A stretch of DNA of 64,000 nt, taken from Macrobrachium rosenbergii (taxonomy: Eukaryota > Arthropoda > Malacostraca > Decapoda > Palaemonidae). Position 1 is the first letter of the stretch, and each line of letters begins with the position of its first letter. The stretch lies in the NCBI RefSeq assembly GCF_040412425.1, contig NC_089788.1, positions 72,900,220-72,964,219 on the forward strand. The letters are read 5' to 3'. This document shows positions 1 through 12,880 of this stretch, in pieces. The translations under genes were made by a program, and so were the position numbers. The notes below the pieces were generated by a model that was given only the letters and a program-made list of their open reading frames with translations, was not told where the DNA came from and searched no databases.

Positions 1-284
1 TAAGGTCCAGGAAACGAAAGTTGTTCAGTTTGCCTTTTCCCCATTCACTTTTTTTTTTATTATTTTTTTTTTTTTTTTTCGGCTCTTCATTAAGCTTCAT
101 TAACATCTTGGCTCGCTCGGGACTTCTTGCTGAATTGAATCGAAAGGCGACTATCATTCACATATGTCTTGACACTTGATTTTAAAAAGCAGACTTTTTT
201 GTTACATAATTTTTTGGCTTCAGGTGGGAATCGGACTGAAAGCATAGACACTTCGACGAGACTTTCACTCTCGTTTGCTTGTGT

Positions 285-965
285 TGCTGAAAACTTTCAG
301 GAAAAAGGAAATTTGAAGTTTGTCATTTTGTCTCGACCTGATTCGGTCGTCTAACCAAGTCAGATACTGAGTCAGAAGGGGAAAAGAAAACTGAAAACAT
401 AAAGTTTCTAATTTTGTCTCAGAATTTTTAACCGTTTGACGAAATCAAATGTTGAGTTAAAAGGCAATTGGAAAAAGAAAACATAAGTGTCTAATCATCT
501 CTGATTCAACTATTTTAACAAAATCAAATACTGAACACAACCGGGGAAGGAAAAAGGAAACATTAAGTCTCTAATTTTGTCTCGGGCTGATTTAACCGTT
601 TCAGAAAGTCAGGTATTGAGTTAAAATGGGAAAGGAGAAAGAAAACGTGCTTTATAATCTTCTCACTGACAGATTCAACTGTTTAACAAAGCCAAACATT
701 GAGTGAAAAGAGGAAAGTAAAAAGAAAACATTAAGTCTCTAATTTTGTCTCAAGCTGACTTAACCGTTTCAGAAATTAAGATATTGAGTTAAATTGGGAG
801 ACGAGAAAGAAAACCTGCTTTATAATCGTGTCCCTGACAGATTTAACTGTCAAGCAAAGTCATATATTAAGATAAAAAGAAAAAGAATACATGAAGTTTC
901 TAATTTTGTATCTCAACCGATTCAACAAGTCAGTTACCGAGTTAAAAAAAAAAAAAAGATAAAAT
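285..965 (+). repeat. Degenerate ~80-84 bp tandem array with dimeric pattern
   Basis: 'ttaagtctctaattttgtct' recurs with register points near 398, 561, 729 and 890 (spacing 161-168 bp). Between them lie the alternating half-units 'gctttataatc.t' near 645 and 812. Monomers are about 80 bp and belong to two alternating types. The short open frames across it are not coding. Confidence 0.6.
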
Positions 966-1233
966 CATTATGGTAAGTAATTCAGATTAAAACTTCAGAC
1001 TGACGTTGACTAATGTAAAAGCCATAACATAAACAATAATTGTAGAGTATTATTACTGTTAAGAGAAGCGTTTAGCTTCAAGTTACGAAAGTGCTGCCCA
1101 AATGATATCTGAAGAAGTGGAAACGGCTTGTCTGCTAAGGCTAGATTAACAGGGGGACCGGATGTCTCGATTTCCGGTTTCACAGCTTACATAAGTTTAG
1201 GGAGTATAAGTCTGTCCCCCGTCCACAGCAACA

Positions 1234-1835
<602 letters not shown>

Positions 1836-1837
<2 letters not shown>

Positions 1838-2840
1838 GTACTGCGTGACACCATCCGTCATGAAACAGTTGTTACTGTAACAGGGAGGATTTGATCTTCA
1901 CTGGTCAAGTGAAAAAGAAGTCAGGTTGTTATGTAACGTGGAAGTAAATTTCGGACTCGCTCAGTTGTTTGTCTGCGCTGATGAAGATGATAAGGACGAT
2001 GAATATGAAGGTTTATAAAGTTGTTGAGTATTTTCGTGTGTATTTGTTCAAAGGCAGATCTTCATATTTTAATTGTTTATGATTCTTGAAGATAGTTTAT
2101 TTTCATTCGAGATTTTTATCGCTTAGTGTCTAACTCATTCATATTGCAGTATAGTTTATATAGTTATTATTTATTTTCATGTGTATTTTCTAAAGGCTAA
2201 TCTCCATACTTTAATTATTTATGACTTTTGAAGTTAGTTTATTTTCATTCGAGTTTTTTATTGCTTATGTAACTCATTCATATTGCAGTTTTACTTTCAC
2301 AACTGATTTATAAATTTTTAACTCAGTGCTCTCTTCTCCATGTATATCTTATATAACTTTCTGTATGTAGTCATTCTTATTGAGTAAAGCAACACTTCTG
2401 CCTTTGTCCGGTGTACTAAAAATAAGATTTTCCTGTTTACCAAGCATTTTTCAGAATTTCTAAGTCCTTCTTCTTAAAGAAAAAACTTGTTCAACAGGAA
2501 AACCTTATTATTATTAAACCAGACGCAGGTAGAGGTGTTGTTTTACTTAGTAAGAATGACTGAATACAGAAAGTTGAAAATATACTAAATGACACGACTA
2601 AATTTTACATAACTTGGATTAGCATTGGTGGGTCAGGTGAATGAATATAATTTAAAAATGACGTAAAGATAAATATGTGTCTTTTCTCGCCCTTATTTTC
2701 AGTTTTACTTTCAGTATTTGTTTACATAATCATACTTTAGTGTTTGCGCAGTGCCGAACGCAAGCATAAAGTGCGATACTAAAACTAATTACAGATTTAT
2801 CAAGCAAGGCTTTTACCACTCTATGTTTTAATTTCTGCAT
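1836..2840. other. AT-rich non-coding sequence with one ~140-bp duplication
   Basis: A diverged tandem duplication occupies about 2031-2295; 'attcatattgcagt' recurs near 2138 and 2276. Nothing is recognised in the remainder. Confidence 0.5.
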
Positions 2841-2842
2841 AA

Positions 2843-3210
2843 TTGTCATTCAATCCTTTCAATATCCATTTATTTATGTCTGCATCCATTGACTTATTTT
2901 TATTGGTCGCTGAATCCTTAAACTTTAAATTCTCTGTTTCTGAAGCCAGTAACTTCCAGTTCTCTTTTTCACCGTGGCATGGAAATTTTATTTCGTTGTC
3001 AGTAGATATTTTAACTGAAATTTTTTAATCACTGAACCCTGCAACTTTAATATTTCTGTCACTGAATCCTTTAGCTTTCGTCTCCGTTACTTTGTCACCA
3101 AATCATTTATTGTTCGTTTCATTGTCATTGAATCTTATATCGTCCATTGCATTTCTATGAATCCTTTAATTGTAGCACAAAATCCTTCAATCTCATTTCT
3201 CTGTCAATGA
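2843..3210 (+). repeat. Very degenerate short tandem repeat around 'actgaatccttta'
   Basis: Blocks of 'tgaatcctttaac/gcttt' with 'ctctgtcac' recur at irregular 40-60 bp intervals. Boundaries are approximate. Confidence 0.35.
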
Positions 3211-4078
<868 letters not shown>

Positions 4079-4079
4079 G

Positions 4080-5099
4080 TTATTAGCCATAATAAGATAA
4101 AAGAAAAATAAATGGATAAACATTTTTGTTTCATGTATTAAAATATCTAATATCAGAAACTACATTTATATATTTTTTAAATATTTGTTATTTTACTTTT
4201 GTTATTTATTTTTTAAGTTTTCTTTTTTTTATAACTTATTACGTTGTCAATACCCAAGGTGTTCTGACGCCAGGTTTAGTAGCTATAATCAGTCAGTCAT
4301 TCAATCAAGGACTTTTGCAGATTATAGGCAATTCGACAAGATCCTATCCCGTCAGGGAAGCCTTGATTTCTTCTACCGTCGTTTTTGGCCACTGGTATTT
4401 CGAGAGGCAAACGGGTGCAAATGTCCTTTGAAGGAGAGGTCTGTGAAGTTTGTATAGAGTAAATGTCTCTCTGAAGTAGAACAGGGTTATAGACAGACAG
4501 TGGGGAAAGATGGTTGACCTCCTTCCAGGGGGCATAGTTTGGAAATGGGTCTTTGGGAGGGTGTCAGGTACTTCTAAATCTGGATCCTATTTTATAAAGG
4601 ATGATAGATTTTGAGTGTAAGATTGAAGTGGTGCTATTGTTGTTCTGTTGAAAATATTTAAGTGATAGATGGTTGCAATATGAATATTTATTCAAAGCTT
4701 ACAGATAAGTTTTCGTTTCTTTACATTATTGACACCTGCAAAGAACTACCTTGAGCTTCTTGTGTAAATAAACGCACTTCTTAAATCATTCTCAGATTAA
4801 TAATACTTTTCGTAATGAGGACGGGAGGTCATCTAGCCCCGTAATGTTTAATATACTTCATTTCGACCCAACCCTCTATTTATATATGCGCATCTCATTA
4901 ACCTAAAGTCACGAAACAAGAGGAAATTTGCGTATTCAAACTCGACACCATCGCTGCAAGGTAAGGGTTTAAATTCGTGTATATAAATGATTTTTGTCGA
5001 GAACTCCCAAGCGGCAATAATTGAAAACCGGTATGTGTGTCAAATGAGGCGTTCCCTAGGGTATGCTTTTTTTTCTTGTTCCAAAGAAAACGAAAATAT
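4080..5099. other. Unique AT-rich non-coding sequence
   Basis: No repeat family, splice-flanked frame or RNA gene is seen. Confidence 0.4.
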
Positions 5100-5565
5100 A
5101 GTACAATGAAAGAAAGTTTCACGATCAGATACAAAGTAATTTATCAGAAGCTAGAAATTAGAGGAATTATGGAAAAACATTTGTAAAATAAACTGGAAAT
5201 AATGAATGGGAGTACAGATAAAAGTGTATTTTGAGACTGGAAAGAAATTCTGTACTAAGATTGTTTTTGATCCAAAGAACGAAAAGATGTAAGGTAATGA
5301 AAGAAATTGATTATATTTTGAGCAGAAATAAAGTAATTTATCAGAAACAAGAAATTCAAGGAATAATGGAAAAACATTCGGAAAATTAATTGGAAAAACA
5401 TTGAGACGGGAAACAAATGTACCACAATTTTTGATTCTGAAAAATCAAAATAGCTAAAGCAATTTACCAGAAACAAGAAATTAAAGGAAATGGAAATAAA
5501 TTGGAAATAATGAATGGAAATAAAGATAAGAATGCATTCTAACACTGAAAACAAATTCTTTAGCC
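5100..5565 (+). repeat. Degenerate ~180-bp tandem repeat, about 2.5 copies
   Basis: 'aataaagtaatttatcagaa' and 'acaagaaattcaaggaataa' blocks recur near 5135, 5330 and 5455 with the companion 'aaattggaaataatgaatgg'. Confidence 0.5.
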
Positions 5566-5810
5566 AAAAAAAAAATGGACCAAGGTTTCAGTATTACCAT
5601 CAAAGGCAACAATAATAAAAAACTGAAAGAACGAAAGAAGTATTGAGGCATTAACAACTTTACAAGTGTTGAAGAGATCATTAAGATATGTGGAGGGGTA
5701 AAATATGGGCTGTAAGGGGGAAAAAAATAGTGATAGTGGTGCTAAGGGTTAAAAAAAGTGGCCCCAGAGCACTTTATTCCGGAATATGCGATTGCACAAC
5801 CATATAATGA

Positions 5811-5812
<2 letters not shown>

Positions 5813-5862
<50 letters not shown>

Positions 5863-5904
5863 TGCAGTAGGGTATAGCATTTTACTTTTCACTACACTGT
5901 TGTA

Positions 5905-5962
<58 letters not shown>

Positions 5963-6026
5963 AAAGGACTGCAGTGAAGTATAGCATCTTACCACTTCAC
6001 CATCATTGTCTAAGTGAGTTATTAAG

Positions 6027-6071
<45 letters not shown>

Positions 6072-6172
6072 TATCTAAACCTCTCTCTCAAAAAAAAAAA
6101 AAAAAAAAACTGCAGTGAAGTATAGCATCTTACCATTTTCACTAATATTGTCTACACTAACTCTCTCTCTCT

Positions 6173-6211
<39 letters not shown>

Positions 6212-6263
6212 GCAGTGAAGTATAGCATCTTACCATTTCACTAATATTGTCTACACTAACTAT

Positions 6264-6339
<76 letters not shown>

Positions 6340-6398
6340 TGCAGAAAAGTGTGGCATCTTACCATTTCACCAATGTTGTCTACACTAACTGTTAATAT

Positions 6399-6457
<59 letters not shown>

Positions 6458-6510
6458 TGCAGAAAAGTGAAGCATCTTACCATTTCATCATCACTGTCCA
6501 AACTGTCTGT
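5813..6510 (+). repeat. CT-cored array 2: six units with 'actgcagtgaagtatagcat' spacer
   Basis: A ~55-bp spacer ('ctgcagtgaagtatagcatc', 'ttaccatttcac', 'ttgtctacactaact') starts near 5861, 5968, 6109, 6209, 6337 and 6457, separated by (CT)n. In two adjacent units the sequence before the spacer is a poly(A) run (20 A at 6090-6109, 36 A at 6174-6209). Confidence 0.85.
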
Positions 6511-6834
6511 GCTGATAAGCCCTCACAAATGAACAAAGACCAGCACCTACACAGTTTCCTCTGTCGAATCGTTTCAATTACCAGTGGTTGCTGGTCAAGG
6601 CACATGTTAATTTCACAACAGAGCCTTCTGCGGTAGCAGTAATAGGAGACGCGGACACTCAGACAATCCCAAAGGGCGCCACGACATATGTCGAAGCCTT
6701 TTCTATGGTCATCTGATAAACCCTGTTACCGACTTGACTGGTTTGGCTTTTTTTTTATTGCTTCGTAATTTTTTTTTTCTCTCTGCCTAGTCTCTTGTAG
6801 GTGAGCGAGGTCTTGGGATTCATCTGCCCTGAGT

Positions 6835-6869
<35 letters not shown>

Positions 6870-6927
6870 GTTACTGGGATTTTTCGTATCACTTTTTTAT
6901 TGATCACTTTTAGATTATGCATTGAAA
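6511..6927. other. Unique sequence with a 29-bp poly(T) run
   Basis: The T run is at about 6837-6865. Nothing else is recognised. Confidence 0.4.
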
Positions 6928-7412
6928 TTGCATGTTGGTATTGAAAGGAGGTTTCATTTGAATCTAATGTTTGTATTGAAGTGGTATTTCATTTAAATTT
7001 AATGTTTGTTTTGGAAGGATATTTCATGTGGTTTAATGCTTATATTGGAAAGTATTTCATTTACATTTAATGCTTATATTGAAAAGTATTTTGTTTACAT
7101 TTAATGCTTATATTGAAAAGTGTTTCATTTACATTTAATGCTTATTTTGAAACGATATTTCGTTTCAATTTGATGTCTATATTGAAAGGATATTTCGTTT
7201 GCATTTAATGTTTATATTGAAAGGATGTTTCATTTACATTTAATGTTTATATTGAAAGGATATTGCATTTACATTTAATGTTTACATTGAAAAGATATTT
7301 CATTTAAATTTAAATGCTTACTTTGAAACGATATTTCACTTAAATTTGATGTTTGCATTGAAACGATATTTCATTTACATTTAATGTTTATAGTGAAAGG
7401 ATATTTCAAATT
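6928..7412 (+). repeat. ~40-bp minisatellite, about 12 copies
   Basis: The consensus is 'aatgtttatattgaaaggat' plus 'atttcatttacattt', with frequent substitutions and small indels. Confidence 0.8.
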
Positions 7413-8113
7413 CATGATGCTAATTTTGTTCAAGTGTCCCTTTATAATGTCTATAATTTTCCACTAATGCCTAATTTAACTTAAATTCTCCTTCTCTCGT
7501 TCTCTCATTTATAAGATACTCTGATATATATTTTATGAAAACTTAACAGTAAGAATCAAATTATATGAAAAAAAATCTCTTCCATAATACAACATGATCA
7601 GGTTAAAATATACGCCTGTGCAATTAAGAATCCCGTAGTAAGAGCTTAACGGATTTATAAGTGCAGTTCGGTGTTTGACCTTAACGACTGCAACGTAGCT
7701 AAAAAGTTTCTAATTGATGCCTTTGGGAGGTGTCGAAAACAATGCCGGTTCTTTCAGCAGAGGTTTTCAGTTGCTAAAATGAAATGTACCCAACAACAGC
7801 AGTCTAGTTTACTGCCTTTTTTTTCTTTCATGAATCGCAATCTGTAGTACACCCACATACTTAATACGCACGCTTTGCTGAAACCCCTTTGGAGTACATT
7901 GCTCTATAAATCTGGTTAGTGAGTGCTTACCGTTTTGTAGCAGCTGGGAAGGAGTAAGAGAACTTACCTGCAAAGAAAGAGAAAACAAAATTAGTGCTTA
8001 AATTTAATTCTGGATATATGACTTTTCAAGGATTTTTGTGTTCATTTACTACTGTGTTGTTATATATTCACATGCATCTATATATCTTTCTATCTGTCTG
8101 TGTGTCTATATAT
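7413..8113. other. Unique sequence around the recursive splice site
   Basis: No coding frame is seen on either strand apart from the fused splice signal at 7931-7994. Confidence 0.4.
7931..7994 (-). promoter_or_regulatory. Recursive splice site, or 37-nt RS-exon, on the minus strand
   Basis: Reading the minus strand, a branch-point-like CTAAT (7994-7990) is followed by a long T/C tract and TTTGCAG, abutting GTAAGT directly at 7967-7962. This is the juxtaposed 3'ss/5'ss consensus of recursive splice (ratchet) sites known from long Drosophila introns. A second donor, GTAAGC, lies 37 nt farther on (7930-7925). The site could therefore also define a 37-nt cryptic RS-exon (7967-7931), which is open in two frames. 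Both fit a minus-strand gene with a multi-kilobase intron, such as the one beginning at 62063. Confidence 0.5.
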
Positions 8114-8133
8114 GTATATATATATATATATAT

Positions 8134-8214
<81 letters not shown>
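8114..8214 (+). repeat. (TA)n microsatellite
   Basis: A TA run with a single 'tca' interruption. It ends 17 bp before the SINE head. Confidence 0.9.
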
Positions 8215-8218
<4 letters not shown>

Positions 8219-8230
8219 ACATATATTCAG

Positions 8231-8454
8231 TTCTTCATTGTCGGGTGGTAGAGCTCTCGGCTATAGTTGACTCTCCGACCGGCCCAATGAAGAATTAGAG
8301 GAATTTATTTGTGGTGATAGAAATATTTCGTCATAATGTGTTCGGATTCCACAATAAGTTGTATGCTAGGTAGTTGGTTCTTATAAAATAAATCTCATGG
8401 CCAGCCCTAGGAGAGCTGTTAATCAGTTCGGTGGTCGGGGTTAAACTAAGATAT
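8231..8454 (+). mobile_element. tRNA-headed SINE, near-complete copy
   Basis: The head carries an A-box-like GGTGGTAGAGCTCTCGGCT (8245-8263). It is followed by the body shared with the copy at 31272: 'aggaatttattt.tggtgatagaaa', 'ttcgg.ttccacaataag', and the closing 'ggccagccctaggagagctg...ggttaaactaagatata'. I recall this element as common in decapods; that is memory, not a search. It is sandwiched between two long (TA)n tracts, and its own 3' end is 'agatata'. Confidence 0.65.
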
Positions 8455-8464
8455 AAATTTTTTT

Positions 8465-8505
8465 GTATATATATATATGTATATATATATTATATATATA
8501 CATAC

Positions 8506-8598
<93 letters not shown>
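8465..8598 (+). repeat. (TA)n microsatellite following the SINE tail
   Basis: A TA run with TGTA and CATA variants at its left end. It starts 11 bp after 'aactaagatata', the SINE 3' end. Confidence 0.9.
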
Positions 8599-8601
<3 letters not shown>

Positions 8602-8830
8602 AGGTGGTATTACAGTCTCTCTTAAACGTCAAAAAATTGCATTCGTCCGTATATCGAGATTCTTAACACTCGTCGTTAAATGTATGCAAATCCTTAACAG
8701 TAACGTAACAAGGAGGTTCCCTACCAGGATGCCCTAAAAAAATTATTTTGCATCATTTGGAGCATTGAATATACTTATTTGCAATGGGATTTAATGATAT
8801 AGAGGATTTGAAATTCATGTCTCAACTCTA

Positions 8831-8942
8831 TGTCAACATCGTCTTGCAGATATATTTCTTTGTGTAAAGGAATATTTTCTGACTTGTGTCAACATCGTCT
8901 TGCAGATATATTTCTTTGTGTAAAGGAATATTTTCAGACTTT
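8831..8942 (+). repeat. 56-bp tandem duplication, two copies
   Basis: 'tgtcaacatcgtcttgcaga' starts at 8831 and again at 8887. About 53 bp match perfectly, so the duplication is recent. Confidence 0.85.
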
Positions 8943-9424
8943 TTCCTCACATGTGTTCAGTCATGATCATGGGGAACTGAGTTAATTGAATTTTGTCGTG
9001 TCGACAACTCCCTATTTAACCCAATCAACAAAACGCAACCATATTAATCATTAACCTTGCGTTACCGAACTCTAAAACGAAAAAGAATTATATATTTAAG
9101 GAACTAATTGTTTGTAGCCCGCTGACATTTAGCCAAATCATCTATATGTTAATTCGACGATTTTATGACTCTGAGAATTAACACTCTAAACCCTAAAATT
9201 CGCCTACGAACAACCTATTAGTCGATGAGAACCCGTCCCTTCTTGTTTCCTGACCACAGGTAACCTCCTGCTTTGGGCGATTTGGTCAAGGGCGAGGTCT
9301 TCAAGAAGTCAGTGTGATGACAAGTTTTGGGCGGATTTGTTGTCCCTCCTCACTGACCGTACCGTCGTCTTGCTTGCTTTCCGAGTGTCAGTGTCTCCGG
9401 GTTCTGTCATCCAGCCGCCTACTC

Positions 9425-9426
<2 letters not shown>
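8943..9426. other. Unique sequence, GC-richer at 9230-9420
   Basis: A CACAG|GTAACC fused splice-like motif occurs near 9256 on the plus strand but with a weaker pyrimidine tract. No exon is supported. Confidence 0.35.
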
Positions 9427-9476
<50 letters not shown>

Positions 9477-9513
9477 GCAGTTTATTAAATTTGCTTAATT
9501 CTTGGACCAGAGG

Positions 9514-9590
<77 letters not shown>

Positions 9591-9618
9591 TAAATTTGCT
9601 CAATTCTTGAGCCAGAGG

Positions 9619-9691
<73 letters not shown>

Positions 9692-9726
9692 GTTTATTAA
9701 ACTTGCTTAATTCTTGGACCAGAGGA

Positions 9727-9806
<80 letters not shown>

Positions 9807-9830
9807 TTATTCAATTTGCCTAATTCTTGC
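9427..9830 (+). repeat. CT-cored array 3: four units with 'cagtttattaaatttgctta' spacer
   Basis: The ~40-bp spacer ('gtttattaaatttgcttaat', 'tcttggaccagaggatt') follows each (CT)n tract near 9479, 9584, 9691 and 9803. Two units share a CACACAC junction. Confidence 0.9.
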
Positions 9831-10612
<782 letters not shown>

Positions 10613-10866
10613 TTTATCCTACACTATAGCATAGCGACATGGCATTGCACCAAAGAGTAAATAAAACAAAATAAAAAAAAAAAAGAAACATCCACTCCTG
10701 TCTCGCTTGAATGCCTCAAGCACATCCTGATCATGGCGTTTGACACGAGGTTTAAGGTCAAACGTAAATTCAGAGTGGCCGATAGGATCTTATCGCTCTC
10801 TGAGATTCTCGTATGTTCTGTGCCCTTGATATAATATCGGTCGTCATTTTCTTTCATTCTGTTCAG

Positions 10867-10959
10867 TGGTCTTCTTCCCTCGTTTCTGGGGTGTCTTCGT
10901 GAACGCAAAGGTGATTCGAATTAACCCCAACCAGTCGACTGTCCTCCGGGAAACTCAAG
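10867..10959 (+). CDS. Candidate internal exon (31 codons)
   Basis: The acceptor TTTCATTCTGTTCAG ends at 10866 and has a clear pyrimidine tract. The following 93 bp are open in a single frame (VFFPRFWGVFVNAKVIRI...) and end at the donor GTAACC (10960). The length is a multiple of three. Third positions are GC-biased compared with the neighbourhood. The opposite strand also carries an open frame here, so strand choice is uncertain, and no family is recognised. Confidence 0.22.
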
Positions 10960-12027
10960 GTAACCAGGCGAACATTCGTCTCGTAGGTAGGAAGGAAATA
11001 TCAGCGTCTGTCTCATTCCAGAAAAAGTGGGACCCTTCGAAGCATCAAGGCTGGAGCTGTAATTCATATGTAGCTGATAGCTCTCCACCCTACCCCCTAT
11101 GTTTTTGATAATGGGGACGAGGGAGTTTCGCATCAATGCTCAAGACCCTTCGAGCAGTCTCGGGACAGTGGTTAAAATGACACGGTTGAATGTATGATTT
11201 GGGTGGTCTATTTTTCGTCCCCTATAAAAACGATTTCTTTTGTTTCTTTTATTTCTTCAACTTTTACCAGACACTTTTCTGACTTTGCACAGGCTCATAA
11301 AAAGGAAAAGAGATGTTTTGTCTTCGTAATATATATTTTACGAAAAATATAATCTTAGGTTACGTTAGTTAACGAGTTCTCTCTGGTTTTCGTGTACATT
11401 TTTATCAGAGAGCATTGGTTTATAATTGAGCCTTTAATTGACAAGCCGAGAGTCGTTCCTTACTTAAACAATGACTCTTGGATTATCTCTTACCAAGATT
11501 TAGTAATGTTTAGGCAAAATTCTTCCATTTTCTACCTGACATCTCGAGATTGCCAAGGGAATTTACACCCGTGTTTAAGCGCGCCATTTAAAAGTCCTGG
11601 AGATTACGACTGGAAGCTGTCATCCCAAACACAAAACTTCTCGACCACTCATTCCTTATAAAGCCAAACGTGAAAGTTGACGAAGAAGAACGCAGCTCTT
11701 GCCAAGTGATAAATCGAAACTAATCAGAGAGGGGCATCGTTGTTAACTGATAGCCATCTTCCGTTATCACTCTGGAATCCCTGCGATGCCCTAGCAACAG
11801 CGTTGTGCTCTTAGGAAGTCAATTGACGGGAGGGTCTTGATTACTGAAGTGTGTGAAGGGCGGACAAGGAAATTAATTGCGTGTCACCCGTCCGGACTGA
11901 TGGAGTTCCTACAGGGGTGAAGTATGAGAGAGCGGATTCTTGATCCTTGTGGGTTAGAAGAGGAGGGTGTGGTTTTTGGGGTTATAATGGCGATGGAGTT
12001 TTCAGTTGTCGTAAAATTTTCGTTTAG
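10960..12027. other. Unique non-coding sequence
   Basis: The minus strand 10921-11136 is open but without matching splice sites. An 89-codon plus frame at 11392-11661 is unsupported. No repeats are seen. Confidence 0.35.
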
Positions 12028-12052
12028 ATCTGAGGACTTTAATTGCACGAAG

Positions 12053-12105
<53 letters not shown>

Positions 12106-12159
12106 TAATGTAGATCTGAGGACTGATTGATTATTGATTTACCGTTACAGACTAGCGTC

Positions 12160-12218
<59 letters not shown>

Positions 12219-12410
12219 CAATCATAATAATAATAATAATAATAGCGTGAGTCACTAAAATACTGAAGATCTAGTGACTGATTGGTTGATTTTGGCATTA
12301 CAGACTAACGTCGAAACTATAATAATAATAATAATTATAATAATAATATTATAATAATAATAATAATAATAAATCTCATGATAGCGTGAGTCACTAAAAT
12401 AGTGAAGAAA
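12028..12410 (+). repeat. AAT-cored tandem array, three units
   Basis: Spacers containing 'agatctgaggactgattg' and 'acagactagcgtcgaaacta' (12028, 12112, 12267) alternate with (AAT)n tracts. 'gcgtgagtcactaaaata' recurs at 12244 and 12384. It has the same architecture as the CT-cored arrays but with a trinucleotide core. Confidence 0.8.
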
Positions 12411-12455
12411 TCCACAGTTGTGTAAGTGTAGATATATATTACAAACATATATACA

Positions 12456-12554
12456 AAACGAGGGCTTTCGGGAACCTTCTTGATTCTCCTTCCAATTCTC
12501 AGTCTGATTCAAATTGAGAAGGAGAATCAAGCAGGTTCTCGAAAGCTTTCGTTT
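12456..12554 (+). repeat. Near-perfect inverted repeat (42-bp arms, 14-bp loop)
   Basis: The left arm 12456-12497 and right arm 12512-12554 are reverse complements with four substitutions and a one-base indel. In a plus-strand transcript three of the four mismatches become G-U pairs. The arms contain 'cttgattctccttc' and 'gaaggagaatcaag'. It is flanked by AT-rich repeats. It could be a tiny MITE or a long RNA hairpin. Confidence 0.7.
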
Positions 12555-12570
12555 GTTGATATATTTCTAG

Positions 12571-12652
<82 letters not shown>

Positions 12653-12673
12653 ACTATCGTGGATTTCTTCACC

Positions 12674-12716
<43 letters not shown>
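12571..12716 (+). repeat. (TA)n(TG)n and (AAT)n microsatellites
   Basis: (TA)n at about 12571-12620 runs into (TG)n to 12650. (AAT)14 follows at about 12675-12716 after a short unique spacer. Confidence 0.9.
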
Positions 12717-12843
12717 TATTTCGAATATAAATTCACATTACAAGAAAAAATGCACATAAAATTCTGTTACAAAAAGTCATAAATAAACCCAAAAATGAAG
12801 CAAAAATAAGCTCAGTAGAGGTTAGGAACTTTTTATGCTGACT

Positions 12844-12846
<3 letters not shown>

Positions 12847-12879
<33 letters not shown>
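12847..12879 (+). repeat. (GA)n microsatellite
   Basis: An uninterrupted GA run of about 16 units. Confidence 0.95.

Positions 12880-12880
<1 letters not shown>

Noticed and set aside
8245..8352. Possible functional tRNA gene
   Set aside because: Only an A-box-like head is intact, there is no cloverleaf with an acceptor stem, and the body matches another SINE copy.
9256..9262. Second fused splice site, CACAG|GTAACC, on the plus strand
   Set aside because: The pyrimidine tract is interrupted by GACCA and the donor half is non-consensus, so it is much weaker than the site at 7968.
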